Shown here: piece after piece, positions 23,801 through 32,455 of the stretch | Numbering within the stretch: position 1 is the first letter of the stretch | Layout of the letters: every line of letters begins with the position of its first letter | Assembly (NCBI GenBank): GCA_035772405.1 | Contig: JAYKKM010000375.1 | Span: 5,552,001-5,616,000, forward strand | Length of the DNA stretch: 64,000 nucleotides | Reading direction: 5' to 3' | Source: Chrysogorgia sp. JL179-B06 | Taxonomy: Eukaryota; Cnidaria; Anthozoa; Scleralcyonacea; Chrysogorgiidae | Notes under the pieces: generated by a model | Database searches by the model: none | Seen by the model: only the letters and a program-made list of their open reading frames with translations | Told to the model about the DNA's origin: nothing | Program-made: the position numbers and the translations under genes

Positions 23801-26800
23801 AAAAAGGCTTTGGAATACATGTATTGATTGCAACCTGTTCCTGTGGTTCAGCATATAAATTGTTCAGTATACACTGTAATACATTTTTAACAGAACAAAA
23901 CATGAATAAAAAGGTTTCAAAAAATTAGTATAGTGCTACAATTGGTGATAATTGCATGCATCCAACAGCTGTCCACCTGATGTTGACATAGATGCTGAAG
24001 AACTTGAGGTACTTGAACAAGAAGATAGTGGCCTACTAACAGGAGAAACAGATCTGAAAGATCTACATGGTATAGTTTGCAGAGGATTTGAAACACATGT
24101 ATTCTGTTGTTCAACATATGGGCCATATCCTTGATTACTAGTATGTAACTGTGGAGTTGACATTGTTTGGTGATAAACCTGTTGATTTTGGATAGGCGAT
24201 GGACTATAAGCTTGATCTGTAGCAATATCCTGCCCCAACATACCACTATGATGTTGTGGCACACTGTAGTTTGAAGTTAACATCATGTTCATGAGCGTTA
24301 TCTCATGTTCCCTTGATTTTTGTATATCTTCACGCATGAAAGCAATCATATCCTTGGTTGGATCATTTTCTAGTGTTTGTTTTACAAGATCTATTACTTC
24401 ACCAATAGCATCTCTTTTTCTAGATTTCTTTTTGACTACCTTAACAGGTACAAAAAGATTCTGCTCTTCATTTGAATCTCCAGCAGTATCATCTTCATTT
24501 GTTGCTGTTGTGGCAGAAGGCTCTACAGCCAGTTGTGGGTTGCATGAATCTCTAGTTTTGACAAGAGCAAAAAGGTTGTTGAACCAGGTACCAAAGCCCT
24601 TGTCTTCTTGGAACCTTTTAATGCCTGTTCCAGTCTTTATAGTTAAGGCGGCAACTTTGCAGTCACTGACACACTTCTTAAATTTTGTACGTAACTGAGA
24701 AACTGTAAAATTTATCTCTTCACCCCGAACAGAACATCTTGCTTTTAGTTCTGTGAGGATTTGTTGGTATATCAGGCCATTTTGTTGATGTTTAGTGTTT
24801 GTAAAAATCAACTTTTTGGTGTAGTATTCATTGTTTGCCACAATGTCAATAAAGTCACCAATGGCCTCATTGCTCCATCTTGTTTTTCGGCCAGCTTTTC
24901 TCTTGGTTGCCATTTTCTGACTTTGCTTTCCATGTTCAATTTTGTCATAATCATTGTCTGATTCATTAACTTTGGTTCTATATTTATGAAAACAGTTAAG
25001 ATAATTATTTTGTTAAAACATTACATAACAAATGGAGCAAGTTGGCTTGCCATGTTTTGTAGGTGAAAAATGATTATTTTAAGAAAATAAAAACTGATAG
25101 AGGGCCAGGAGTAATAGCTGGTATCTAGGAGTATGAGATGAATGCTAATGTTGGAAAACAGAGTTTGGATCTGTTGATATGGCCCCATCTCCCACTCCTA
25201 TTAAATGGAAATTACCAAATAATTTTCTTCTTTCATTGGAATTCAGTGAACATTTGGACTATTTAAATTTAAACTTTACAGTACCTGTATTTTTTTTGCT
25301 CCAATTCGCTGGTATCACTATGAGCGTGTACTTGTTTGACAGTATTTTTATCACGATCCTCAGAACTGTAGGACCTGTAGGTAGTACCTACTAAACACGC
25401 CTGGCAACGACCAACCGACTTTCCCATTCGCCAGCCTTTGGTCTCTTCATCTTCCTCGAAGACAGTTCACATATGTTGCAGATTGGTAAATCGCAACCGA
25501 TGCATGTATATTTCGTTAAATCAGAACAAGACATGCAACTCTTTTCCAAGCTTCTTTCCGCCATGCTTGTAGCGTTCCCGCGAAAATGCGAAATCAACAT
25601 TTGCGCATGTCATTTACGCATATCGGCAGCTATCATACATTAAAATAATTTATGCATTATATTCGACACATGAAAAGTTCGACGTTTGAATCGAAGTCGC
25701 ATCAAGGTCGTTTTATTCGACCTAAGCGGTCGAATTTAATTCACATGTCGCATTTAATCAAAACTGTCGAATTTAATTGATTCAAACGTCGAACTTATCA
25801 TGCACTTAATTAACGAATTGTATTCGACGCATGAAAAATTCGACGTTTGAACCGGGCCTAAGTTGTAAAAAGGGTGGTGTAAAAGTTGTAAAAGAGTCCT
25901 CCTGTCTGAAGCTCAGAGTTTTCCTGGGTGATTAACAACTTAACTCAGCTTGCACAGCAAAACCAACTTTACCTGCAACTACTTAACTTAACTAACAACA
26001 TTTGACTGGAAATTGTAGTCCAACAAGTACTCGTAAACACACGGAACGACTCGTCCCTTGTTTGAATACCGTAATTAACTTCCGGACCCAGACTGGATTT
26101 GGACACAGGATATGGATTGCGAATCCGACAGTGTGAACTCAATCGGACTGGATTTGGACTGGCTTTAGTGTAATCAACCTATTCGAGGTGGTCTGAGAAA
26201 GGACTCGGATTGGACTCGACCAGGTATGAACGCAATAGACTGGCTTTGGAAATGGATTGGTTTCCATAGTGAAGTAGTCGTCCGCAGTACGAGTGTTCAG
26301 CGATGTATATACAAAACTAAAAATAAAACAACCGCCAATTTTTTTAACACATCTTGCACTGCAAAACCTTTGCAACTTCATAATACTCATGAGTTATATA
26401 TCTTTCTGTTTATATTCATTAATTTTTAGCGTTGGATCTTGTTTCACTGTCCGAACATCTGAACCTCACTGACTTTGCAAAGCTTTTGAAAACATCTAAT
26501 CTCGCTCCAAAATTGGAAGGAAAAAGCCATTACACTATATTTGCCCCAAGCAACGAAGCATTTGATAAAGTTTCCGATGAATTTAAACAAACGCTTGTGG
26601 AGAATCCCCAACTATTGTTGAAAGTTCTTGAATACCATGTTGTTGAAGGAAGCATCTTGAAGAAGCAATTAAGAAATGACATGACGTTGAAAACCTTAAA
26701 TAAGGGAAACCAACTTTTCATTAAAAAATCGGTCGGATATTATAACTCATGGGTAAGCAAGATTTGTATATTGCATGTATTTCTATCAGCAGTGACTTTC

Positions 26801-28028
26801 GTGATGATTAGGCCGCACCACAGCCAGTTACAGCCAAAACCAGTGATAACAAAATCGCTATCGATCACCACTGTCATCACCATCGTCGTTATTATTACCA
26901 AAACCATGTATGAGACGATATAAAACCATCTTCTTCACCACCCTCACCACCACCCTCATCCCCACCCTCATCTCCACCCTCATCACCACCCTCATCACCA
27001 CCCTCATCACCACCCTCATCATCACCACCCTCATCACCACCCTCATCACCACCACCCTCATCACCACCACCCTCATCATCACCACCCTCATCATCACCAC
27101 CCTCATCACCACCACCCTCATCACCCCCACCCTCATCACCACCCTCATCACCAAACTGCACCCTCATCACCACCCTCATCACCACCCTCATCACCACCCT
27201 CATCACCACCCTCATCACCACCCTCATCACCACCCTCATCACAACCCTCATCACAACCCTCATCACAACCCTCACCACCTTCTTCACAACCCTCACCACA
27301 ACACTCATCACCACCTGTAAAATATCTTCATCGTTGTTTCTTTTAAATACTAAAGTTTATATTGCGTTAGCATCTAAGAATCATATCATCACCACCCAAA
27401 CTAATGACATTTGTGATTTGTCGTATAGTTTTATCCACAGGTTTCAGTCGAAGGCAGTTGCTTGAAGAGGGCTGATATCCCAGCCTGCAATGGTGTCATT
27501 CACATCATCGACGAAGTCCTAGTGCCTCCTGTTGACGACCTCTTGCAAATCCTGGACACGGACCCTCGGCTCAGCTTGTTCAGGAGCCTGATGACGAACA
27601 CCAGCGTCGAGACGTTGCTCAGCGGTCGCGATCTCTTCACGGTGTTCGCGCCTTCCGACGACGCCATGGCGAGACTTCCCGAGGACAAGTTGCGAGACAT
27701 TCTCAAAGACCACGTTTCGACCGAGGCGTTCCTCTTGGGTCACATCGTACGAGGCAAAGCGTATTCCAGGTCGCTAAAGTGCACAAGACGCCCAACATAC
27801 ACGTTAAATAATCTCCGCAACAAAGCTATCTCGTTCGGGTTATACCCAATTGATCATAATTTCAAAGTCGACGACATTAAAGTGAACGCAACTGACATCA
27901 GCGCGATCAATGGGGTGATCCACGTGATCGATGGCGTCATGCCCAAGAGGGTAATAATTCCGTATCGGTCCAAATATTTGAATTTGGCAACCTGGGTCAG
28001 GAATGGGCATCGTTACAGTCGCGGATAG
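11664..28028 (+). CDS. Gene 1: secreted EMI/FAS1x4 protein, TGFBI/periostin-like (7 exons)
   Basis: Exons 11664-11824, 17872-17951, 18701-19026, 20095-20376, 21474-21696, 26430-26752 and 27441-28028 join in one frame of 661 codons with GT-AG sites and matching phases. The product is about 660 aa; human TGFBI is 683. Residues 1-24 form a signal peptide and about 55-80 an EMI-like end (KCCPGFKRVPGKAGCP). Four FAS1 domains follow, each with an H1 box (FTLFAPTDEAF, YTLFAPTDKAF, YTIFAPSNEAF, FTVFAPSDDAM) and a closing (N/D)GVIH(V/I)ID box. The family is extracellular and acts in matrix binding and cell adhesion; this role is inferred. The N-terminal half of EMI is not seen and may lie on a missed exon in the 6-kb intron 1. 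The 3' end is uncertain, since a possible donor (GTAATA, 27,951) precedes the stop. A mirror copy lies at 42,971-63,451. Confidence 0.88.
12295..12735. mobile_element. hAT-like G-rich element inserted in the SINE
   Basis: The segment separating the two tRNA-like halves starts with G-rich sequence (GGGGGGGCATGCTCCCCC) and ends GGCGCCACCCCTG, the usual look of hAT-type ends. The left end is degraded and no clean target duplication is visible, so the borders are approximate. Confidence 0.5.
12817..13557. mobile_element. Non-autonomous hAT element with 8-bp target duplication
   Basis: The ends CAGGGCCTTTTTTAA and TTAAAAAAGGCCCTG are perfect inverted repeats. The exact 8-bp repeat GTTTGCAC flanks it (12,809-12,816 and 13,558-13,565) and lies in the SINE body. 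A second hAT-like end (CAGTGGCGGATCCAGGG, about 12,956) suggests a nested fragment. No transposase is seen. Confidence 0.88.
13621..14635. other. Intron 1 of gene 1; nothing recognised
   Basis: AT-rich intronic DNA with no reading frame or repeat that I can support. Confidence 0.4.
14640..14690. repeat. Seed of the 16-bp satellite (2-3 units)
   Basis: TTTGTTTTTATAGTTGTTTG...TTTTTATATTTGTTCGTTTC contains two or three copies of the unit that forms a 2.45-kb array at the mirror position (52,895-55,350). The following TATGTTTAATATTTTAGTCC is shared by both arms. Confidence 0.75.
14920..15330 (+). mobile_element. LINE RT tail fragment
   Basis: The plus strand decodes to KIKILLLTFKALYNMAPTYI, then STRSLRSEN, then KYYGDRSFAATAPKL, a stop in place of Trp, and ITSFKKYLKTFLFSK, the C-terminal tail of a non-LTR polymerase, followed by AT-rich tail sequence. 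The mirror intron passes from GGTCATTGAAA.GCCAGGAAAA to GAAAAACAAGA without this segment, so it is specific to arm 1. Confidence 0.75.
15331..16805. other. Intron 1 of gene 1; no gene seen
   Basis: No supported gene. A stretch near 16,270-16,345 (AACATTCTGCCAAATGACCT) aligns to the mirror intron near 52,375-52,430, confirming that the duplication covers intron 1. Confidence 0.45.
16810..16948. mobile_element. Fold-back MITE
   Basis: TTATTAACC and the mirrored GGTTAATAA enclose mirrored GGTCTTTACGGGAAAATATT and an inner CGGTCTTGCCGTATTGACC palindrome. Almost the whole unit is self-complementary. Confidence 0.75.
16954..17048. mobile_element. Small hairpin MITE
   Basis: AATATTAATGGACGACGTTT and the mirrored AAACGTCGTCTATTAATAT, with inner CGGACGAT/ATCGTCCG, form a hairpin of about 95 bp. 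Confidence 0.7.
17068..17525. mobile_element. Fold-back MITE (458 bp) with arms of about 150 bp
   Basis: AAAGGACATTGGCAACAAAA and the mirrored TTTTGTTGCCAATGTCCTTT are the ends. The arms continue through ACTCGTAAAATGATAGAG and GAGATGGTCTCTGACGTCAG. The apparent reading frame across it is a by-product of the palindrome. Confidence 0.85.
17872..17951 (+). CDS. Gene 1 exon 2: EMI-like cysteine motif
   Basis: Acceptor TTACTCTCCAG, donor GTAAGAG, 80 nt, phase 2 to phase 1. It encodes RITYYNTVYKCCPGFKRVPG then KAGCPE, which matches the end of the TGFBI/periostin EMI domain (CCPGYEKVPGEKGCP). No usable ATG, so it is found only by splice signals and homology. Confidence 0.85.
18088..18210. repeat. 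Tandem duplication of about 65 bp in intron 2
   Basis: AACTCATACAATCTCGATTG followed by TCATTGGCTAAAAACC occurs twice in direct order, starting about 18,088 and 18,153, with few changes. Confidence 0.75.
18701..19026 (+). CDS. Gene 1 exon 3: FAS1 domain 1, first part
   Basis: Acceptor TTATTAATAG, donor GTGAGA, 326 nt, phase 1 to 0. Encodes residues 81-189, including FTLFAPTDEAFAQLP and YHVVEGKHIAETL. The ATG at 18,718 is internal; DLYTST precedes it, like the NLYETLG stretch of TGFBI. Confidence 0.9.
19270..19860. repeat. TTTTACTTAAGTAAAA repeat cluster in intron 3
   Basis: Multiple copies of ACTTTTACTTAAGTA.AA and CTTGTAACGAAGTA in both orientations. It looks like a compound fold-back element or the subterminal repeats of one. 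No gene. Confidence 0.6.
20095..20376 (+). CDS. Gene 1 exon 4: end of FAS1-1 and start of FAS1-2
   Basis: Acceptor TATTCACAG, donor GTTAGT, 282 nt, phase 0 to 0. Encodes GASNGVIHVIDRVLTPP closing FAS1-1, then FTIFQKIL and YTLFAPTDKAFEKLP opening FAS1-2. Confidence 0.9.
20597..20746. mobile_element. Fold-back MITE in intron 4
   Basis: TAACCTAATGGTTTCCGTAT and the mirrored CGGAAAACCATTAGGTTA enclose mirrored GGATGGCCTGATCC. A partial copy of the arm lies at about 20,815-20,850. Confidence 0.7.
20905..21430. repeat. TGTTG/TCGTG pentanucleotide-like satellite, intron 4
   Basis: About 525 bp of degenerate TGTTGTG, TCGTGTCG and TATGTTG units. Long open frames on both strands come from the lack of stop triplets in the repeat. 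The same intron of the mirror gene carries a shorter, more uniform TGCTG array. Confidence 0.9.
21474..21696 (+). CDS. Gene 1 exon 5: second part of FAS1-2
   Basis: Acceptor TTTGTTGCTAG, donor GTGAGT, 223 nt, phase 0 to 1. Encodes ALVKNHFVRGYLFSKT near the start and ATDGVIHVIDEVMLVST at the end, the H2 and closing boxes of FAS1. There is no early ATG. Confidence 0.9.
22099..23494 (+). CDS. Harbinger transposase (HARBI1-like nuclease), one-base frameshift
   Basis: The first frame runs 22,099-23,031 and ends in a stop just after a run of ten A (23,007-23,016). The second frame carries on with NVGGVNIGPLIVADSAFPF to 23,494. Removing one A restores a single protein of about 464 aa, so this is one nuclease gene broken by a length change in a homopolymer, or a base-call error. 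Features of the DDE_Tnp_4/HARBI1 family: Asp in WAAIDGCHI (about residue 228), Asp in PGNSHDAII (about 281), and Glu in VTEGAYGQLKGRWRIL after the frameshift. A start at 22,153 (MAKAKKSN) is also possible. The partner Myb-like gene converges from the right. The nuclease would cut and rejoin the element's ends; with the shift as read it would be inactive. Confidence 0.9.
23936..24913 (-). CDS. Harbinger Myb/SANT-like DNA-binding protein
   Basis: A 325-aa frame, minus strand, complete. The N-terminus has a basic start (MATKRKAGRKTRWSNEAIGD), then Trp-spaced helices (KFKKCVSDCKVAALTIKTGT and GFGTWFNNLFALV), the Myb/SANT-like trihelix that in Harbinger elements binds the transposon ends and brings the nuclease into the nucleus. 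The middle has a basic KKKSRKRDAIGEVIDLVKQT stretch, a likely nuclear signal and helix. The C-terminus is Ser-rich. It converges on the nuclease gene, with about 440 bp of AT-rich DNA between. The reading frame is unbroken, unlike its partner. Confidence 0.9.
   Translation of the reverse strand: MATKRKAGRKTRWSNEAIGDFIDIVANNEYYTKKLIFTNTKHQQNGLIYQQILTELKARCSVRGEEINFTVSQLRTKFKKCVSDCKVAALTIKTGTGIKRFQEDKGFGTWFNNLFALVKTRDSCNPQLAVEPSATTATNEDDTAGDSNEEQNLFVPVKVVKKKSRKRDAIGEVIDLVKQTLENDPTKDMIAFMREDIQKSREHEITLMNMMLTSNYSVPQHHSGMLGQDIATDQAYSPSPIQNQQVYHQTMSTPQLHTSNQGYGPYVEQQNTCVSNPLQTIPCRSFRSVSPVSRPLSSCSSTSSSSASMSTSGGQLLDACNYHQL
25862..26429. other. Rest of intron 5, with SINE body fragment
   Basis: Contains a SINE body stretch (AACAACTTAACTCAGCTTGC, about 25,932) and GACTGGATTTGGACTGGCTT-type repeats (26,090-26,240) that align to 45,700-45,880 in the mirror arm. 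No gene. Confidence 0.6.
26430..26752 (+). CDS. Gene 1 exon 6: FAS1 domain 3, first part
   Basis: Acceptor AATTTTTAG, donor GTAAGC, 323 nt, phase 1 to 0. Encodes ALDLVSLSEHLNLTDFAKLL, YTIFAPSNEAFDKV, YHVVEGSILKKQLRNDMTL and ends GYYNSW. Confidence 0.9.
26930..27315. repeat. CACCCTCATCAC satellite, intron 6 (about 385 bp)
   Basis: Tandem CACCACCCTCAT and CACAACCCTCAT units of 9-15 bp. All frames on both strands are long and open because the repeat lacks stops, so no protein is called. The mirror array (43,628-45,030) is about 3.6 times longer. Confidence 0.95.
27441..28028 (+). CDS. Gene 1 exon 7: end of FAS1-3 and all of FAS1-4
   Basis: Acceptor TTATCCACAG, phase 0. Encodes VSVEGSCLKRADIPACNGVI to close FAS1-3, then FTVFAPSDDAMARLP, HIVRGKAYS and NGVIHVIDGVMPKR of FAS1-4. 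The stretch 27,520-27,780 is markedly GC-rich compared with the other exons. The tail after MPKR differs from the mirror copy, so the true end may be a splice donor at 27,951. Confidence 0.85.
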   Translation, partial: VSVEGSCLKRADIPACNGVIHIIDEVLVPPVDDLLQILDTDPRLSLFRSLMTNTSVETLLSGRDLFTVFAPSDDAMARLPEDKLRDILKDHVSTEAFLLGHIVRGKAYSRSLKCTRRPTYTLNNLRNKAISFGLYPIDHNFKVDDIKVNATDISAINGVIHVIDGVMPKRVIIPYRSKYLNLATWVRNGHRYSRG

Positions 28029-28849
28029 ACCATCATTACAGTCGCTTTGGTAGTTCGCCGTGGTTTGTTCCGTGGGACTGAATTTGCATCTATTACCATT
28101 TAGCCTTGCGTTAGCTTTTATCATAACGTTTATAATCCTTGTGTTAAAATTAATTAGTGTAGTTTCGTTTTGTATTTGTGTGCGACCTTATATATAGGCG
28201 TTAATTTTACCATATTAAAAGTTTCAATCACTATTTATAAAACGCAATCGGTTTCCGAAATCGTGCAGAAGTCTCAGGTTTTCTTTACGTTTCACTCTCC
28301 AACGAAGGACCTTCGCTCAAAACGTCAGACCTCCGAAATACCTTTCAACGAATGTCTCACCTGATTGGTCAGTTCATTTCCACCCTAGCAACGGGGTAGC
28401 AACCGGGGAACAAAAGAACTTGCTTCCTACTTGTTTTGTTACAAGTTTCCACGAGTTTTGGTATCCGGAACGATGGAGATGTTTTGAATAAACATGAAAA
28501 AACATTATTCTACATCTTTGTGGTCTTACAAAAGCTTTATTTAATAGCAACGGACTGTGTAAGTGGTAACTTGGTGTGCGGCTATGGATAATGCCTTTGC
28601 TCTCCAGTTTGACGCTCTAACTATTGAGCTACCATATATGAGGACTCAGATGGTAGATGAGTGAAGGCTACGTTGTGTACTAGTTCGTACGTGCGACATA
28701 CGTACTGCTAATTCAGCAGTCTCGATATGTCTGTATATCTTTTGCAGATTGTAGATTTAGCATGAGTTGTGCGTCACGCACCTTCAAACGCCAGTTGTGC
28801 GCCAGTTTTCCTTTGTTCTTTTCGGGGAATATATTCAATAGCCCCTGTA
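28029..28849. other. 3' flank of gene 1, with SINE remnant
   Basis: Aligns to the 3' flank of gene 2 (about 41,700-42,900). GACGCTCTAACTATTGAGCT at about 28,609 is a tRNA-like A-box on the minus strand, matching the SINE at 42,577-42,653. AATAAA near 28,486 could serve as a poly(A) signal. No gene. Confidence 0.5.
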
Positions 28850-29498
28850 CAGTGTGTATAAAAAAAACCTGAACCGGCATAACATTAATTAACCTTCGTT
28901 TCGAACAACCTATTGTCACCTTGACACCTCTAAGCTGGTAAAAAAATATGGTTTTATGGTTTTATACACCTCGGGCAATTAAGATAACTTTAAATATATG
29001 ATGGTGAAAGTATTTAAAAGCTTTTTCTCTTCCTGTTTAACTTATGTGCTGATTAATTTATAACGCAGCGCTTGGGCCAACAAAATTATGTCCGTAACAC
29101 GAAACCTTTTTTATTAATTTTACATGTAACAACAATTAAATGATCAAGCGCCTTTGTCCTTCAACGTGTCCCCCATTTCTCGCAACACAAAGTATGAAGA
29201 CTATGAAGTAAGATTCGCCTTTGCATATCACGCATCGTATTTCTAATAACGTCAGGCTGCTGTCGTAAAGCATTAACCTCGTCGACAATATAAAACACTC
29301 AGTGGTAACTTGTTCCGTGGTAAGTTGAACCATTTTTAATCAAACTGATATGAATATATTTAACATGTTTCTTTGCAGTTATGCTCCTTCGTACGATTAG
29401 GAGTTATCTTAATTTCCCAGGTGTATTAAAACCGTGTTTTTAATTTCGCAGGAGTATAAGACCGTTTTCTAAGGGTTCAGTTTTTTTTATACACACTG
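28850..29498. mobile_element. Tc1/mariner-like non-autonomous element, TA target
   Basis: The inverted ends CAGTGTGTATAAAAAAAACC and TTTTTTTTATACACACTG are flanked by TA (28,848-28,849 and 29,499-29,500). The 649-bp interior has no transposase. The mirror arm near 41,665-41,700 has the matching empty site, CCCTGTACATTAAC. A partial second copy is at about 32,217-32,455. Confidence 0.88.
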
Positions 29499-29500
29499 TA

Positions 29501-31811
29501 CATTAACTGTCTGAAAAGCTGGTGGCGGATTTTTAATTGTAACAGGGAAGTGTGGGGCTGAAAACAATATATTAATATTCCCCTCTAATATTCCCCTCTA
29601 ATAACTCTAATATTCATCACTAATATTCCCCGGCCTCGTCAAGACTTGCTCCACTTAACAAACTGCCAAACGTATTTTGTACTAAAAATATCTCTTCGTC
29701 CAACTCACTCATGTCTTTCACATCATAGTCAATCGAGATATGGTCTGGAAACTCAGCTAAAGTCTTTGTTCTATCTTTTTGTTCGTCTTTATGCAATTTT
29801 GTGCACGGTCACTGAACCTATTGTATTTTAGTATAATGAAGCAATCATCCAATAGAATCGTTTGGGTTTAATCGCTCAACCGTGTTGTTTAAATATTAAT
29901 AAACCTAAAACAAAGGATGTGCACGGTGTAAGGTTCAACATCAAAACGTAGCTCATTATAGTCGCTTTGAAGTTTGCCGAGTTTCCAGACCATATGATTT
30001 GGCGAAGTGCGAGGAAAGAAATGAGGTATTTTAGGTTTGAATTAATTAGTGGAAATTTCAAAATGTTTTAATTTGCAAGTCAAAGAGCTTTAAAATCAAA
30101 TTATTCAAGTCTGGTTGAACTAGTTGGTTTGTTAGTTCAATAGTCATATAGGATATGAGCAATGAAAGTGAGAGAGATATCTATATCACGCAGAGCAAGT
30201 TTGGAAAGTAAAATAAGGTCGATGAAGAATTCAACATAGTTGACATTGGAGTATATACCAGAGTGGATATTTAACGTTGGTCAACGTTGAAGTACCAAAC
30301 GATAAACTGATGTGGGAAGGTGAGAAATCAAATAAACTCGTCAAATAATGTATAATTGTTTAGTGATTTGTTTGTTTAGTCGGCTAAACTGCATAATGCA
30401 ATGCCACTTTTGAGACATAGGTTGGTTGGAGACACTGGCTGCTCCGTAGCTCCTCAGTCAGATGAAAGGGCATCTTGTACCGCACCATTGCTAGAAATGT
30501 GGGACAAGATGGCGACGCACATGCGCATAATGCGCATTAATTGCTGCGATTCTGAACAGTAAATAACATGAAGGGCATATAAAAATCGAAATTTCACCAT
30601 AATGATTACTTTATTTCTCGGTTGCCGGTATCAATCTCCCTTCATCATTGACTAAGCTAATGTAAACTAATAAAACATTCACTTACTTTGACGTATTTCT
30701 TATTCCTGAGCTCAAATAATATTTGGTCCCGAATTGCCGCATTCTACAGTGTACGCCATGGTAATTTTGACTAAGTTGTGTTAGCATTTGGCCAAATATA
30801 CCAGTAACCATAAGAGCGATGCGAACAGCGGTTGTCGCTATAGCGTCGCCTATGATCGATCTATCTCGTGAGACATAAAAGTTCTCATTTAGTTACAGCG
30901 CTATTATTCCCACAGCGTTTAAATGTTCTTCATTTTACAGTCTTTAGAGAGATCCACACAGGGGGTATCCGACATTGCGTCTTCGGTTACAGCTAGGAAA
31001 GCGCAAGGAAATAAATGCCTTTACCGCACACAAACATCCATGTTTCTTGTTCGTTTTGAATTGGGGAAGGCATGTCTATTTCCAAACTAGTTCCCAGACT
31101 ATTTCCTGTGAATTCTCGAGGGAATACAAGCCTGTTCGCAGGCTATATCACGCGAGTTTCAAGAGACAAAAACGTAAACAATATTGGCGGACGAAATTGC
31201 GCAATACGCGGGAACGTGAAAATGTCGGAGATTCTTCATGAATACATCTCGATGGATGGTTTATCGTGAACAGGAATTGCGAACGTATAGATGACCTACT
31301 TCGTAGAATGTCCAGTACCGCGAAATCAACCTACAGAAGTGCGCTGAGCGACGGAAGCAAGGTGTACAAAAAGCTATTTTATGTTCAGAAAGCTATTATT
31401 AGTGAACTACCGCTGATTGAGAACGGCGGCGCAAAAGTCCCAAATTTCTGGTGATGCACACAATGCATGGACAGATTACGTCATAGACACATCAAGGTTA
31501 TTTTCTCGGGATTCAGAAACTTTACACGAACAAAAACCCTAACCATAACCATAACCCAAATAAAAACTCTAGTCCTAACCCTGAAATAAAGGAATACTAA
31601 CCCTACTTTTAAACTAAATATTTCAATGATGTAATATTCTGTGTCCGGTACACGAAGTAAGAGCCGAGTGAAGGGGTCGAGGAGCCACGGACCCATACAC
31701 TAATAATAGTGTTAGCATTAGGATGATAGTTAGGCGGGGGTTAGGATCTTTGTTGTTTTGGGTTAGCGGTTATTTGTTAAATTGCAGACATACATTCACA
31801 GCTACGGGTTA
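29501..31811. other. Spacer: no confident gene
   Basis: Arm homology ends near 29,530 (AACTGTCTGAAAAGCTGGTG). After that I see AATATTCCCCTCTAAT short repeats (29,565-29,630), a stretch at 30,262-30,345 that is repeated in direct order at 42,155-42,243, and an unassigned coding-like stretch at about 31,100-31,455 broken by stops. A MITE fragment (GTTAGGATCTTTGTTGTTTT) is at about 31,740. Confidence 0.4.
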
Positions 31812-31813
31812 TA

Positions 31814-32075
31814 CCGTAAACTGCGGAATATAAGCCCTGGGCTTATACAATTTCGTAAGGGGTTTTGGGTGGGCTTATAAACGGAATAAAAAAACGTTTG
31901 GGAATGATCGAACTGCTAGTGAGACTAAACATACGGCATTATCAATATACGTTTTTTAGGGGTGGATAAACGTTGATTTTTAGAGGGGACTTATATTCGG
32001 AGGGGCGCTTAGTAACCGGCACATAATTTCTGTTTGTAGATAGATGACGGGGGGCTTATATTCCGCAGTTTACGG
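31814..32075. mobile_element. MITE with TA target (262 bp)
   Basis: The ends CCGTAAACTGCGGAATATAA and TTATATTCCGCAGTTTACGG are perfect inverted repeats, flanked by TA on both sides. Interior GGGCTTATA motifs repeat. Tc1/mariner-type by target. Confidence 0.85.
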
Positions 32076-32216
32076 TATAGCCATGGAGCCTTTATATTTA
32101 CATAAAGCTTGAAAAATTGGCGTTGTATTGTGCAGTTGCTCGGCAGTGTTTTGGATATATAGCAAAGTGAAAAGGTGGTGAACTGCCAAGATTTTTAGGA
32201 ACAAAATACTGACTCA

Positions 32217-32455
32217 ATGTACTTTGAGTCTCGGTATAATGTAAAACAGTAAAAACTCGTTGCTCTGTGGTCAGTTGAACCATTTTTATTCGAACTGATG
32301 ATATGACTAATTAGTACTTTGACAATTTGTTATGCAGTTATGCTCCTTCGTACGATTAGAAGCTATTTTAAATTCCCAGGAGCATAAAATCTTGTGCTTA
32401 ACAACAATAGGTTAATTTCTAAAGGTCTCGTGTTTTTTTTATACACCCTGTATAT
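32217..32455. repeat. Partial direct copy of the 28,850-29,498 element
   Basis: GTTATGCTCCTTCGTACGAT, AGTTGAACCATTTTTA and the end motif TTTTTTTTATACACCCTGTA match 29,270-29,505 in the same orientation with moderate divergence. Confidence 0.7.

Larger units (their letters stand above)
21931..25858. mobile_element. Harbinger (PIF) DNA transposon in intron 5, TAA target duplication
   Basis: A 3,928-bp element with inverted ends GGCCCGGTTCAAACGTCGAA and TTCGACGTTTGAACCGGGCC, flanked by TAA on both sides (21,928-21,930 and 25,859-25,861), the 3-bp target typical of Harbinger. It carries the two expected genes in convergent order: a DDE nuclease and a Myb/SANT-like DNA-binding protein. Subterminal TTCGAC motifs repeat at both ends. 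The mirror intron keeps a near-intact empty site, so it inserted after the duplication. Confidence 0.95.

Noticed and set aside
31072..31455. Possible gene between 31.07 and 31.46 kb
   Set aside because: Coding-like composition but two stops and no splice-supported frame; no family recognised.
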